From positions 558,001 to 622,000 of the forward strand of contig NZ_CADIJY010000003.1 in NCBI RefSeq assembly GCF_902859735.1: a stretch of 64,000 bases of DNA. The letters run 5' to 3'. The translations under genes were made by a program, and so were the position numbers. This document shows, one piece after another, positions 37,896 through 46,391 of this stretch. Source of the stretch: Achromobacter aegrifaciens (GTDB taxonomy: Bacteria > Pseudomonadota > Gammaproteobacteria > Burkholderiales > Burkholderiaceae_B). The notes below the pieces were generated by a model, which had not been told where the DNA came from, did no database searches, and worked only from the letters and a program-made list of their open reading frames with translations. How positions within the stretch are numbered: position 1 is the first letter of the stretch; every line of letters starts with the position of its first letter.

Positions 37896-38814
37896 AGGGC
37901 AGGTACTTCATCGTGCCGCCCTTGCCGGCCAGCAGGTCGGCGTTCTTCAGCACTGACTTGCGAATGAACTCCCACAGGGCCGTCACGCGTTTGAGCTTGC
38001 GCAGGTCTTCATGGCAGTACATCCAGAACGAGCGCGTGATCTCGACCTCGTCCGCCAGCACGGGCGTGAGCCGCGGGTCCTGCGCGGCGATGAAGCAGGG
38101 CAGGATCGCCAGCGACTGGCCCTGTAGCGCGGCGTGGTATTGCGCCACCACGCTGGTGCTGCGCAATACCACCTTGCTGGCGGGCAGCAGGTCTTCCAGA
38201 TAGCGCAGCCGCTCGCTGAACAGCAGTTCGTCGACGTAGCCGATGAAGGTGTGGTCGGCCAGGTCCGCGCGCTCTCGGATCGGCGGATGGCTGGCCAGAT
38301 AGCCGGGCGTGCCGTACAGGCGCAGCGTGTAGTCGCACAGCTTGCTGCACACATAGGGGCCGCGCTGGGGGCGCTCGATGGTGATGGCCAGGTCGGCTTC
38401 GCGCTTGGACAGGCTGACAAAGCGCGGCACCGGCAGGATGTCCAGCGTGATGTGCGGATAGCGCCGCTGGAAGTCCGCCGCCAACGGCGTCAGTACATAG
38501 CTGCCGAAGCCCTCGGTGGCGCCGATGCGCAAGTGCCCCGACAGCGCCTGGCCGATGCCCGACAGGTTTTCGCGGGCGGAATGCACCGTGCTCTCCATCT
38601 GTTCGGCATGGACGAACAGGCGCTGGCCGTCTTCGGTCAGCACGAAGCCCGCGCCGCGCGACTTTTCGAATAGCAGGGTGTCCAGCTCAGCTTCCAGCGC
38701 GCGGATGCGTCGCGACACGGTCGTGTGCTCGACCCCGAGCTTGCGCGCCGCGGCGCTCACCCGCTGGGTGCGGGCCACTTCCAGGAAATATCTCAGGCTG
38801 TCCCAATCAAGCAC
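37894..38814 (-). CDS. LysR-family transcriptional regulator
   Basis: A LysR protein of 306 residues from GTG (complement of 38812–38814) or 328 residues from the upstream ATG at 38880. I prefer the GTG: a GGAG-type ribosome-binding site precedes it, the conserved fold begins at LDWDSLRYFLEVARTQRVSAAARKLGVEHTTVSRRI, and the longer form would begin inside an inverted repeat that looks like an operator. The C-terminal effector domain is of normal length. It is divergent from the binding-protein gene at 39037, its likely target. Confidence 0.87.
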   Translation of the reverse strand: MLDWDSLRYFLEVARTQRVSAAARKLGVEHTTVSRRIRALEAELDTLLFEKSRGAGFVLTEDGQRLFVHAEQMESTVHSARENLSGIGQALSGHLRIGATEGFGSYVLTPLAADFQRRYPHITLDILPVPRFVSLSKREADLAITIERPQRGPYVCSKLCDYTLRLYGTPGYLASHPPIRERADLADHTFIGYVDELLFSERLRYLEDLLPASKVVLRSTSVVAQYHAALQGQSLAILPCFIAAQDPRLTPVLADEVEITRSFWMYCHEDLRKLKRVTALWEFIRKSVLKNADLLAGKGGTMKYLP

Positions 38815-38864
38815 TTCCGGCTCTCCAGGCCCGGCTGCGCGCTGCGCCGCCGGGCAAATTTTCT

Positions 38865-38894
38865 TTGTGCATGAATGCACAAGGAATGTGCATT
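38865..38894. promoter_or_regulatory. Overlapping inverted repeats, probable LysR operator
   Basis: TTGTGCATGAATGCACAA (38865–38882) is a perfect 7-4-7 inverted repeat, and its right arm (AATGCAC) pairs again with GTGCATT at 38888–38894. The site lies about 50 bp before the preferred GTG start of the LysR gene and about 140 bp before the divergent binding-protein gene, which is right for control of both. Confidence 0.5.
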
Positions 38895-39036
38895 TCTAGT
38901 GTTGCTTGTTGATTTTCACACATCTACACTGGGTCGGCGGGCTTGGGGCCTGTAGCCAGGCTCTCCGGGGCCTGAACCCCGGGACCGCAGGCCGCGTAGA
39001 CGGCGCCATAACGAATAAAACTCAGGAGACAAATCC

Positions 39037-40254
39037 ATGAAATTGCACGCACGCGGGCTGGCCGTAGGCTTGTGTCTGGGCGCCGCATTGGTCGGCCAGG
39101 CGCAGGCGGCGGATAAGCCGCCAGTGAAGATCGGCATTCTGACGGACATGTCTGGCACCTACGCCGGCATGGGTGGGCCTGGTTCGGTGGCGGCGGCGCA
39201 GTTGGCCATCGACGACTGCCTGGCCGCGGAATGCAAGGGCATGAAGATCGAGCTGGTGTCCGCGGACAACCAGAACAAGGCCGACGTGGGCGCGGCCAAA
39301 GCGCGCGAATGGTTCGACCGCGACGGCGTCACCGCCATCGCCGACCTGACCAACTCCGCGGTGGCGCTGGCGGTGCAGGGCATTGCGCGCGAAAAGAACA
39401 AGGTGGTGATGTTCTCCGGTCCCGCCACCACGGCGCTGACCAACAAGGAATGCTCGCCGGTGGGATTCCACTGGATGTTCGATACCTACTCGCAGTCCGC
39501 GGGCGGCGCCAAGGCCACGGTAAAGGCAGGCGGCAAATCCTGGTACTTCATCACCGTGGACTACGCCTTCGGCCATTCGCTGGAAGCCGACACGGCCAAG
39601 GCCGTGCAAGCGCTGGGCGGCACCGTCGCCGGCAGCGTGCGCCATCCCCTGAACGCGCCGGACTTCGCGTCCTACCTGCTGCAGGCGCAGGCCTCCAAGG
39701 CCCAGGTCGTGGCGCTGGCCAACGGCGGCCAGGACACGGTCAACGCGGTCAAGCAAGCGCGCGAATTCGGCATCGTGGCCGGCGGCCAGCGCCTGGTCTC
39801 GTTGCTGATTTTCCTGTCGGACCTGCGCGCGCTGGGCCTGGAAAGCGCCCAGGGCCTGTCGTACGTGGACGGCTTCTACTGGGATTACGACGACGCCACG
39901 CGCCAGTGGTCCGGGCGCTTCGAGAAAGCGTTCCGCGGCCTGAAACCCACCATGACGCAGGCCGGCGTGTACTCCAGCGTGCGGCACTACCTGCGCTCGG
40001 TCGCCGCTTCCGGCAGCACCGACGGCAAGGTGGTGGCGGACAAGATGCGCGCGCTGCCCATCGAGGATCCGATCATGCGCAACGCGTCCATCCGTCCCGA
40101 CGGCCGCGTGATCCACGACATGTACCTGTATGAAGTGAAAAAGCCGTCCGAGTCCAAGGGCGGTTGGGACTATTCCAAGCTGGTGGCCACCATTCCGGCC
40201 GCCGAAGCCTTCCAGCCGCTGGCGGATTCGAGCTGCCCGCTGGTCAAGAAGTAA
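39037..40254 (+). CDS. ABC-type branched-chain amino-acid-like substrate-binding protein
   Basis: A 405-residue periplasmic binding protein (Peripla_BP_6 family). The signal peptide MKLHARGLAVGLCLGAALVG… ends near AQAA. The fold is typical: VKIGILTDMSGTYAGMGGPGSV at the N-terminus and YYDD-like ligand-pocket strands in the middle. No permease or ATPase genes are adjacent, so its transporter is encoded elsewhere or it is used for sensing. mmsA follows, which suggests a branched or short-chain substrate (inference). Confidence 0.9.
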   Translation: MKLHARGLAVGLCLGAALVGQAQAADKPPVKIGILTDMSGTYAGMGGPGSVAAAQLAIDDCLAAECKGMKIELVSADNQNKADVGAAKAREWFDRDGVTAIADLTNSAVALAVQGIAREKNKVVMFSGPATTALTNKECSPVGFHWMFDTYSQSAGGAKATVKAGGKSWYFITVDYAFGHSLEADTAKAVQALGGTVAGSVRHPLNAPDFASYLLQAQASKAQVVALANGGQDTVNAVKQAREFGIVAGGQRLVSLLIFLSDLRALGLESAQGLSYVDGFYWDYDDATRQWSGRFEKAFRGLKPTMTQAGVYSSVRHYLRSVAASGSTDGKVVADKMRALPIEDPIMRNASIRPDGRVIHDMYLYEVKKPSESKGGWDYSKLVATIPAAEAFQPLADSSCPLVKK

Positions 40255-40260
40255 ACCCGG

Positions 40261-40289
40261 GGCGCCGGCAGGCCCTTGCCGCCGGCGCC
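40261..40289 (+). other. GC-rich hairpin between the binding-protein gene and mmsA
   Basis: A perfect 9-bp stem GGCGCCGGC / GCCGGCGCC (40261–40269 with 40281–40289) and an 11-nt loop lie 7 bp after the binding-protein stop. It lacks a T tract, so it may limit read-through or stabilise the upstream mRNA rather than terminate fully. Confidence 0.45.
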
Positions 40290-40347
40290 TCACCATCCAT
40301 GTATGCGGATTCCATCCGCATCGACCATGCAGTGTGAGGAGCATCAA

Positions 40348-41841
40348 ATGAGTGAAGTCCCCCGCGTTCCGCTATTGATCGGCGGCAAGCTCGTGCAGTC
40401 CAAAACCACCGAATGGCGGGACGTGATCAATCCCGCTACCCAGGAGGTCGTTGCCAAGGTGCCCTTCGCCACGCGCGAAGAACTGGACCTGGCCGTCTCC
40501 AACGCCAAGGAGGCTTTCAAGACCTGGCGCAACAGCGGGCAGGGCGCTCGCATGCGCGTCATGCTGAAGTTCCAGGAACTGCTGCGCGCCAATACCGGCA
40601 AGCTGGCCGAAATGATTACCCGCGAGCACGGCAAGACCCTGCCGGACGCCGAGGGCGAAGTCGGCCGCGGCCTGGAAGTGGTGGAGCACGCATGCTCCAT
40701 CGCCAACCTGCAACTGGGCGAGTACGCCGAGAATGCCGCTTCCGGCATCGACGTCTATACGCTGATCCAGCCGCTGGGCGTGTGCGCGGGCATTACCGCG
40801 TTCAACTTCCCGGTCATGCTGCCTTGCTTCATGTTTCCGATCGCCGTGGCCTGCGGCAATACCTTCATCCTCAAGCCTTCCGAGCAGGATCCGACGTCCT
40901 CGCTGTTCCTGGCGCAACTGGCGCTGGAAGCCGGCCTGCCGCCGGGCGTGCTGAACGTGGTGCACGGCGGCCCGGAAACCGCCAACGGCCTGTGCGAACA
41001 CCCCGACATCAAGGCGGTCTCGTTCATCGGTTCGACCCGCGTCGGCACCGAGATCTACAACCGTGCCTCCGCCGCCGGCAAGCGCTGCCAGTCCATGATG
41101 GGCGCCAAGAACCACTGCGTGATCCTGCCGGACGCCGATCCCGAGGTCGCGCTGAACCAGCTGGTGGGCGCCGCCTTCGGCGCGGCCGGCCAACGTTGCA
41201 TGGCCTCGTCCGTGGCCGTGCTGGTGGGCGAAGCCCGCAACTGGCTGCCTGACTTCGTCGAACGCTCGAAGAAGCTCAAGGTCAATTCCGGCATGGACCG
41301 CGAAGCGGATCTCGGCCCTCTCGTTTCGCCCAACGCCAAGAAGCGCGTCGAAAGCCTGATCCAGAAGGGCGTGGATGAAGGCGCCAAGCTGCTGCTGGAC
41401 GGCCGCAGCCTGAAGGTCGCCGGCTTTGAGCAGGGCAACTTCGTGGGCCCGACGATTTTCGACGGCGTCACCGAAAACATGACCATCTACACCGAGGAAA
41501 TCTTCGGGCCGGTCCTGTGCGTGGTGGGCGTGGAAACGCTGGAGGACGCGGTTGCGTTCATCAACCGCAATCCCAACGGCAACGGCGTGGCGTTGTTCAC
41601 CCAGGATGGCGGCGCGGCGCGCTACTTCCAGAACAACATCGACGTCGGCCAGGTCGGCATCAACGTGCCGATCCCGGTGCCGGTGGCCTGGTTCAGCTTC
41701 ACCGGCTCGCGCGGCTCCAAACTGGGCGACCTGGGCCCCAATGGCAAGCAGGCCGTGCAGTTCTGGACGCAGACCAAGACCGTCACGGCGCGTTGGTCGG
41801 CCCATGCCAAGAGCGTGAACACCACGATCTCGATGCGCTGA
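40348..41841 (+). CDS. mmsA: CoA-acylating methylmalonate-semialdehyde dehydrogenase
   Basis: A 497-residue aldehyde dehydrogenase that converts methylmalonate or malonate semialdehyde to propionyl- or acetyl-CoA in valine, thymine and beta-alanine degradation. Cys284 in [12 protein letters not shown] is the nucleophile. The fingerprint [14 protein letters not shown], with Asn in place of the general-base glutamate of ordinary ALDHs, is a mark of CoA-dependent MmsA. The start is ATG 40348 with GAGGAG upstream. Products feed the prpE/acs-type pathways elsewhere in the window. Confidence 0.95.
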   Translation: MSEVPRVPLLIGGKLVQSKTTEWRDVINPATQEVVAKVPFATREELDLAVSNAKEAFKTWRNSGQGARMRVMLKFQELLRANTGKLAEMITREHGKTLPDAEGEVGRGLEVVEHACSIANLQLGEYAENAASGIDVYTLIQPLGVCAGITAFNFPVMLPCFMFPIAVACGNTFILKPSEQDPTSSLFLAQLALEAGLPPGVLNVVHGGPETANGLCEHPDIKAVSFIGSTRVGTEIYNRASAAGKRCQSMMGAKNHCVILPDADPEVALNQLVGAAFGAAGQRCMASSVAVLVGEARNWLPDFVERSKKLKVNSGMDREADLGPLVSPNAKKRVESLIQKGVDEGAKLLLDGRSLKVAGFEQGNFVGPTIFDGVTENMTIYTEEIFGPVLCVVGVETLEDAVAFINRNPNGNGVALFTQDGGAARYFQNNIDVGQVGINVPIPVPVAWFSFTGSRGSKLGDLGPNGKQAVQFWTQTKTVTARWSAHAKSVNTTISMR

Positions 41842-41865
41842 ACTGGGGACGCCTTGCATGTAAGC

Positions 41866-41886
41866 TTATATAAATAAGTTATATAA
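41866..41886. promoter_or_regulatory. AT-rich double palindrome upstream of the CysB-like gene
   Basis: Two TTATATAA copies (41866–41873 and 41879–41886), separated by ATAAG, form an inverted repeat in an AT-rich island between mmsA and the CysB-like gene. It lies about 19 bp upstream of the TATAAT element, in a position for activator or repressor binding. Confidence 0.4.
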
Positions 41887-41904
41887 CGAGGCGTCCTTAT
41901 TACT

Positions 41905-41934
41905 TATAATTGGCCCGTCTAACAGGGGCCAATT
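41905..41934 (+). promoter_or_regulatory. -10 element and inverted repeat overlapping the CysB-like start
   Basis: TATAAT (41905–41910) is a perfect -10 hexamer 26 bp before ATG 41936. The inverted repeat AATTGGCCC / GGGCCAATT (41908–41916 with 41926–41934, 9-nt spacer) overlaps it and the ribosome-binding site AGGGG. With transcription starting near 41917 the left arm would not be in the mRNA, so the repeat is better read as an operator for autorepression. Confidence 0.5.
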
Positions 41935-41935
41935 C

Positions 41936-42880
41936 ATGAACCTGCAGCAATTTCGTTTTGTCCGCGAAACCATCCGGCGCGACTTCAACCTGACCGAAGC
42001 CGCCCGGATGCTCTATACCTCGCAGCCCGGCGTCTCCAAGGCGATCATCGAGTTCGAGGACGAACTGGGCATCAAGATCTTCGAACGGCACGGCAAGCGC
42101 ATCAAGGGGCTGACCAAGCCCGGCCTGGCGGTGTCGCAGGTCATCGACCGCATCATGCGCGAAGTGGACAACCTGAAGAAGGTCAGCGACGAGTTCGCGC
42201 GCCGCGACGAAGGCGGCCTTGTCATCGCTTGCACCCACACTCAGGCGCGCTATCTGCTGCCGCGCGTGATTCCCGCGTTCCGCAAGCAATTCCCCAAGGT
42301 GCACCTGTCGCTGGCCGAAGGCAGCCCGGCGCAACTGGCCGAAATGGTGCTGCATGAGCAGGCCGACCTGGCCCTGGCGACGGAATCGCTGGCCTTGACG
42401 CCGGGCCTGGCGACCTTGCCGGTCTATGCCTGGGAACACACCGTGGTGGTGCGCCCGGACCATCCCCTGGCCGAACTGACCTCCAGCGCCGCCAAGCGCC
42501 TGTCGCTGGCGCAGCTGGCCGAGTATCCCATCGTGACCTACGACCGCGCCTTCACCGGCCGCAGCACCATCGATGAGATCTTCGCCAACCAGGGTATCCA
42601 CCCCGACATCGTGCTGGAAGCCATCGACGCCGACGTCATCAAGACCTATGTCGACGTGGGCCTGGGCATTGGCATCATCGCCGGCGTAGCCTACGATCCG
42701 CGCCGCGACAGCAACCTGGTGGGCCTGCCGGTGGGCCATCTGTTCGGCACGCATACGACCCGCGTCGGCGTGAAGGCGGGCGTGTTCCTGCGTGACTACG
42801 TCTACACCTTCCTGGAGATGCTGGCGCCTTCGCTGACCCGCGCGGTGGTGACCGAAGCGGTGCAGGGCACGCCCAAGTAG
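41936..42880 (+). CDS. CysB-family LysR regulator
   Basis: A 314-residue LysR protein of the CysB/Cbl branch, shown by MNLQQFRFVRETIRRDFNLTEAARMLYTSQPGVSKAIIEFEDELGI. In enteric bacteria these control sulfur assimilation and respond to O-acetylserine or APS. The effector domain (LVIACTHTQARYLLPRV, FAQ-like ADLALATESL) matches the family. A -10 element and an inverted repeat sit directly in front of the gene. Its targets are not evident here; no sulfur genes are adjacent. Confidence 0.92.
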   Translation: MNLQQFRFVRETIRRDFNLTEAARMLYTSQPGVSKAIIEFEDELGIKIFERHGKRIKGLTKPGLAVSQVIDRIMREVDNLKKVSDEFARRDEGGLVIACTHTQARYLLPRVIPAFRKQFPKVHLSLAEGSPAQLAEMVLHEQADLALATESLALTPGLATLPVYAWEHTVVVRPDHPLAELTSSAAKRLSLAQLAEYPIVTYDRAFTGRSTIDEIFANQGIHPDIVLEAIDADVIKTYVDVGLGIGIIAGVAYDPRRDSNLVGLPVGHLFGTHTTRVGVKAGVFLRDYVYTFLEMLAPSLTRAVVTEAVQGTPK

Positions 42881-42902
42881 GCATCCGTTTCACGGGGGCG
42901 AG

Positions 42903-42936
42903 AGGCGCGGCGCCATTGGGCGGCGCGCCTTTTTTC
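42903..42936 (+). terminator. Terminator after the CysB-like gene
   Basis: AGGCGCG (42903–42909) pairs with CGCGCCT (42924–42930), with further GC pairing inside, followed by a T tract from 42930. It is 23 bp after the stop and points with the gene. Confidence 0.75.
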
Positions 42937-43012
42937 TTGATGCGTCGCGGTCCGCGCTATCCCTTTTCATGGGCTCATAAAAATAATTAAATAAGAACTG
43001 ATCTCATTTGAG

Positions 43013-43043
43013 TTGACTAAAAAATAGGAATCATTATCATTAC
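43013..43043 (+). promoter_or_regulatory. DUF2325 promoter overlapped by a Fur-box-like site
   Basis: TTGACT (43013–43018) and TATCAT (43035–43040) with a 16-bp spacer form a good sigma-70 promoter. The segment 43027–43043 reads GTAATGATAATGATTCC on the minus strand, close to the Fur consensus GATAATGATAATCATTATC. The site covers the -10 element, so iron-loaded Fur would block transcription. Confidence 0.65.
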
Positions 43044-43074
43044 ATCCAGTCTCAACGACCCAGTGAGGTTCATC

Positions 43075-43398
43075 ATGACGGCAGGATTAAGTGCAGTGGT
43101 AGTGGGCGCCGACCGCCTTGGCAACATCCCGGATCTGCTCAAAGGACACAATATTTCGATCACGCACCACATCAGCGGGCGTGATCCCTCGCATCAAAAG
43201 AAGACGTTGCAACTGCCCTCGGGCACCCAGCTGGTCATCCTGCTGACCGACTTCCTGGGCCACAACGTCATGAAAACCTTCCGCAACGCCGCGCAACGTG
43301 GCGGTATCCGAGTCGTCGCTTGTCGGCGTTCGGTATGCAGCATGCAGCAGGCCCTGCAGCAATGCGGCCTGTGCCAGCGGGCTGGCTCTGTGCACTGA
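43075..43398 (+). CDS. DUF2325 domain protein, probably iron-regulated
   Basis: A 107-residue DUF2325 protein (MTAGLSAVVVGADRLGNIPDLLKGHNISI…) with a Rossmann-like start and a cysteine cluster at the end (CRRSVCSMQQALQQCGLC). DUF2325 proteins have no settled biochemical role. ATG 43075 is preceded by GTGAGG. The promoter contains a Fur-box-like sequence, so it is probably expressed under iron limitation. The gene is single, with a strong terminator downstream. Confidence 0.85.
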   Translation: MTAGLSAVVVGADRLGNIPDLLKGHNISITHHISGRDPSHQKKTLQLPSGTQLVILLTDFLGHNVMKTFRNAAQRGGIRVVACRRSVCSMQQALQQCGLCQRAGSVH

Positions 43399-43477
43399 AG
43401 ACACGGTCTGCTGCCGCCAAACAAAAAACTGGGGAGGCCGAAACGGCCTGCGGCCCAAAGCGCCGCGAAGAGATGGA

Positions 43478-43513
43478 AAAACGCCGCCGGACTGGAAAGT
43501 CCGGCGGCGTTTT
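43478..43513. terminator. Bidirectional terminator between DUF2325 and NlpC genes
   Basis: A perfect 16-bp stem (43478–43493 with 43498–43513) closes a GGAA tetraloop. A/T-rich ends on both sides give a T tract in both directions, so it can end the DUF2325 transcript and the convergent NlpC/P60 transcript. Confidence 0.85.
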
Positions 43514-43554
43514 GCTTGTAGCGGGGAGAGCCTGGCGGCTATCCTGGGAATGTG

Positions 43555-44214
43555 TCAGTTGGAGGCGCGGGCGGACGCCATCAGGCTGTTGTCCAGGCGG
43601 CGCGCGCCGTTGTAGCGCTTGGACCAGTAGGCCATGGTCATGTTTTCGACGCGGACCACGCCGCCAGCGCTGGGCGAGTGCACGAAGCGGTCGTCGCCCA
43701 GGTAGATGCCCACGTGCGAGTAGCGGCGGCCCAGCGTATTGAAGAAGACCAGGTCGCCGGCCTTCAGTTCGTTCTTGGCGACCGAGACGCCTTGCTGCGC
43801 CATCTCGGCGGCGTTGCGGGGCAGCTTCAGGCCCAGCGAACGTTCGGCGGTGTAGGTCACCAGGCCGCTGCAGTCGAATCCGGTATCGGGGGAATTGCCG
43901 CCGAAGCGGTAGCGGATGCCCAGATGGTTCAGGGCTTCGCTGACCAGGGCGTTGTCGCTGCTGACGCCGGAGTGGGTCTTCTGGCGTTCGCGCTTGAATT
44001 TCTGGCTTACCAGTACGCCGATGGGATCATCGGAGGTGGCGACCCATTCCGTCTCGTAGGGGTCAATCTCGGACGTATGGGCGGTTGACTTTTGATTTGT
44101 AGCGGCACAACCTGCCAGACCCACCACGCATGCAACCAACGCCAGCAAGCGCAGACCGCGAGTTGCTTGGCCGGAGGATGAATTCAGTCTCGCGTGGTTG
44201 GAGTGTCGATGCAT
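43555..44214 (-). CDS. NlpC/P60-family lipoprotein endopeptidase
   Basis: A 219-residue lipoprotein with lipobox LAGC at Cys36 and a C-terminal NlpC/P60 cysteine peptidase domain. Catalytic residues are Cys115 (FDCSGLVTY), His167 (YSHVGIYLGD) and the third polar His179 (FVHS). Such enzymes cleave peptidoglycan cross-links in the stem peptide, as MepS does in E. coli. The segment 50–80 between the lipid anchor and catalytic domain is a linker. It is monocistronic; the upstream 287 bp hold inverted repeats only. Confidence 0.92.
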   Translation of the reverse strand: MHRHSNHARLNSSSGQATRGLRLLALVACVVGLAGCAATNQKSTAHTSEIDPYETEWVATSDDPIGVLVSQKFKRERQKTHSGVSSDNALVSEALNHLGIRYRFGGNSPDTGFDCSGLVTYTAERSLGLKLPRNAAEMAQQGVSVAKNELKAGDLVFFNTLGRRYSHVGIYLGDDRFVHSPSAGGVVRVENMTMAYWSKRYNGARRLDNSLMASARASN

Positions 44215-44501
44215 GCGCCTGGGGGTGATTTGCAGATAACGGCAAAAAACACGGAATTCGCCGTGAATGTGGCCGAGATGTCAGCAAAATCAACATTGTT
44301 CTACAACTTCGCGGGGATTCTACCAAACTTTTAAGACCAGTTAGTTACGAAACCGGCGTTAATGTCCATGCAGCGTGGACATTTGGTAGAACATTTTGAC
44401 TTGCGGCAAGCCTCGTGCAAGGTTTGCCTACCAGAATGACCGAAGGATCAGAGAAGAAATCAATCAGCCTTAAGGCCTAAGAAAGATAACAGGAGACATA
44501 A
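44215..44501. other. Intergenic region upstream of prpE with inverted repeats
   Basis: No gene is seen. AATGTCCA / TGGACATT (44361–44368 with 44376–44383) is a perfect 8-bp inverted repeat with a 7-bp spacer, shaped like a dimer operator. TTCTACCAAA (44318–44327) recurs inverted as TTTGGTAGAA (44382–44391). Both lie about 110–180 bp before prpE, so they probably belong to the prpE promoter. Confidence 0.5.
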
Positions 44502-46391
44502 ATGCAAAAAACCCGGGATTTCCATTACCGCTCGATACATGACCGCGACGCGTTCTGGCGGGAAGAGGCCGGCCGCATCCACTGGGAGACGCCCTTCGAG
44601 TCCGTGCTGGACTTCTCCCGGCCGCCGTTCGCCAAGTGGTTCACGGGCGGGCGCACCAATCTCTGTTACAACGCCGTCGACCGCTGGCTGCCGACCCAGG
44701 CCGAAACGCCGGCCCTGATCTGGGTGTCCACCGAGGTCGACCGCGAGCGCGTCTACACGCGCCAGGAAATGTACGAAGAGGTCAACGCCGCCGCTGCCAT
44801 GCTCAAGGAGCTCGGGGTGGGGCGCGGCGACCGGGTGCTGCTGTACATGCCCATGGTGCCGGAAGCCGTGTTCACCATGCTGGCGTGCGCGCGGATCGGC
44901 GCGGTACATTCGGTGGTGTTCGGCGGCTTCGCCTCGGTCAATCTGGCCCAGCGCATCGACGACGCGGCGCCCAAAGTGGTGGTCTGCACCGACGGCGGTT
45001 CGCGCGGCGGCAAGGTCGTGCCCTACAAACCCTTGCTGGACCGTGCCTTGGCGCTGGCCAAGACGCCGCCGGCCTCGGTGGTGGTGTTCGACCGCGGCCT
45101 GGCGCCGTTCGAACCCGTCGCAGGACGCGACCTGGATTACGAGACGCTGCGCCAGCGCCACCTGGGCGCGCGGGTGCCGGTGGAATGGCTGGAGTCCTCG
45201 GAGCCCAGCTATATCCTCTATACCTCGGGCACCACCGGCAAGCCCAAAGGCGTGCAGCGCGATACCGGCGGCTATGCCGTGGCGCTGGCCTCGTCCATGG
45301 AATACCTGTTCGACGGCCGCGCCGGCGACACCTTCTTCTGCACCAGCGACATCGGCTGGGTGGTGGGCCATTCGTACATCATCTACGGCCCCCTGATCGG
45401 CGGGCAGGCGACGGTGCTGTATGAAGGCACCCCGGTGCGTCCGGACGGCGCCATCCTGTGGAAGCTGGTGGAGGAGTTCGGCGTCAACACCCTGTTCTCG
45501 GCGCCGACCGCGGTGCGCGTGCTCAAGCGCCAGGATCCGGAGCTGCTCAAGCGCCACGACCTGTCCTCGTTGCGTGCGGTCTATCTGGCGGGCGAACCGC
45601 TGGACGAGCCGACCGCGCAATGGATCTCGGGCGGCCTGGGCAAGCCCATCATCGACAACTACTGGCAGACGGAATCGGGCTGGCCGATCCTGTCGGCCCA
45701 GCCTGGCGTGGAAAAGGTCCCGACGCGCTTCGGCAGCCCGTCGTTCCCGGTATATGGCTTTGACGCGCGCATCGTCAGCGAGTCCACGGGCGAGGATCTG
45801 GGCCCCGACCAGAAAGGCGTGGTGGCCATCGTGCCGCCGCTGCCGCCGGGCGCCATGTCCACCATCTGGGGCGACGACGAGCGCTTCGTGCAGACCTACT
45901 TCACCTCCATTCCCGGCCGCCAGGTGTATTCGACCTTCGACTGGGGCTTGGTGGACGCCGATGGTTACTGGTTCATCCTGGGGCGCACGGATGATGTGAT
46001 CAATGTGGCGGGCCACCGCCTGGGCACGCGCGAGATCGAGGAATCCGTCAATAGCCACAACGCGATTGCCGAATGCGCGGTCGTGGGCGTGGCGGACTCG
46101 CTCAAGGGCCAGGTTGCGATGGCGTTCGCCGTGCTCAAGAATCCCGCCGGAGCCGAAACCGATGAAGGGGCAAAGCGCCTGGAAGGCGATATCATGCGGC
46201 TGGTGGAAGAGCAGCTGGGAGCGGTGGCTAGGCCCGCCAGGATCCGGTTCGTGGGCGCATTGCCCAAGACCCGTTCCGGCAAGGTCCTGCGCCGCGCGAT
46301 CGTCGCGGTATGCGAAGGACGCGATCCCGGCGATCTGACCACCATAGAAGATCCCACCGCCCTGGAACAAATAAAGGAGTCGCTGCAATGA
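44502..46391 (+). CDS. prpE: Propionyl-CoA synthetase
   Basis: A 629-residue AMP-forming acyl-CoA synthetase. [18 protein letters not shown] is the P-loop, and the C-terminal motif [15 protein letters not shown] carries the catalytic, acetylatable lysine. Together with SYILYTSG and VVGHSYIIYGPLIGGQATVLYEG these indicate PrpE rather than Acs. It activates propionate, which connects to the MmsA product propionyl-CoA. A haem-binding-like protein gene overlaps its end by 4 bp. Confidence 0.94.
   Translation: MQKTRDFHYRSIHDRDAFWREEAGRIHWETPFESVLDFSRPPFAKWFTGGRTNLCYNAVDRWLPTQAETPALIWVSTEVDRERVYTRQEMYEEVNAAAAMLKELGVGRGDRVLLYMPMVPEAVFTMLACARIGAVHSVVFGGFASVNLAQRIDDAAPKVVVCTDGGSRGGKVVPYKPLLDRALALAKTPPASVVVFDRGLAPFEPVAGRDLDYETLRQRHLGARVPVEWLESSEPSYILYTSGTTGKPKGVQRDTGGYAVALASSMEYLFDGRAGDTFFCTSDIGWVVGHSYIIYGPLIGGQATVLYEGTPVRPDGAILWKLVEEFGVNTLFSAPTAVRVLKRQDPELLKRHDLSSLRAVYLAGEPLDEPTAQWISGGLGKPIIDNYWQTESGWPILSAQPGVEKVPTRFGSPSFPVYGFDARIVSESTGEDLGPDQKGVVAIVPPLPPGAMSTIWGDDERFVQTYFTSIPGRQVYSTFDWGLVDADGYWFILGRTDDVINVAGHRLGTREIEESVNSHNAIAECAVVGVADSLKGQVAMAFAVLKNPAGAETDEGAKRLEGDIMRLVEEQLGAVARPARIRFVGALPKTRSGKVLRRAIVAVCEGRDPGDLTTIEDPTALEQIKESLQ

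Noticed and set aside
41866-41886. Site-specific recombination or IS end at the AT-rich palindrome
   Set aside because: No transposase, target duplication or second end is visible; a regulatory site is the simpler reading.
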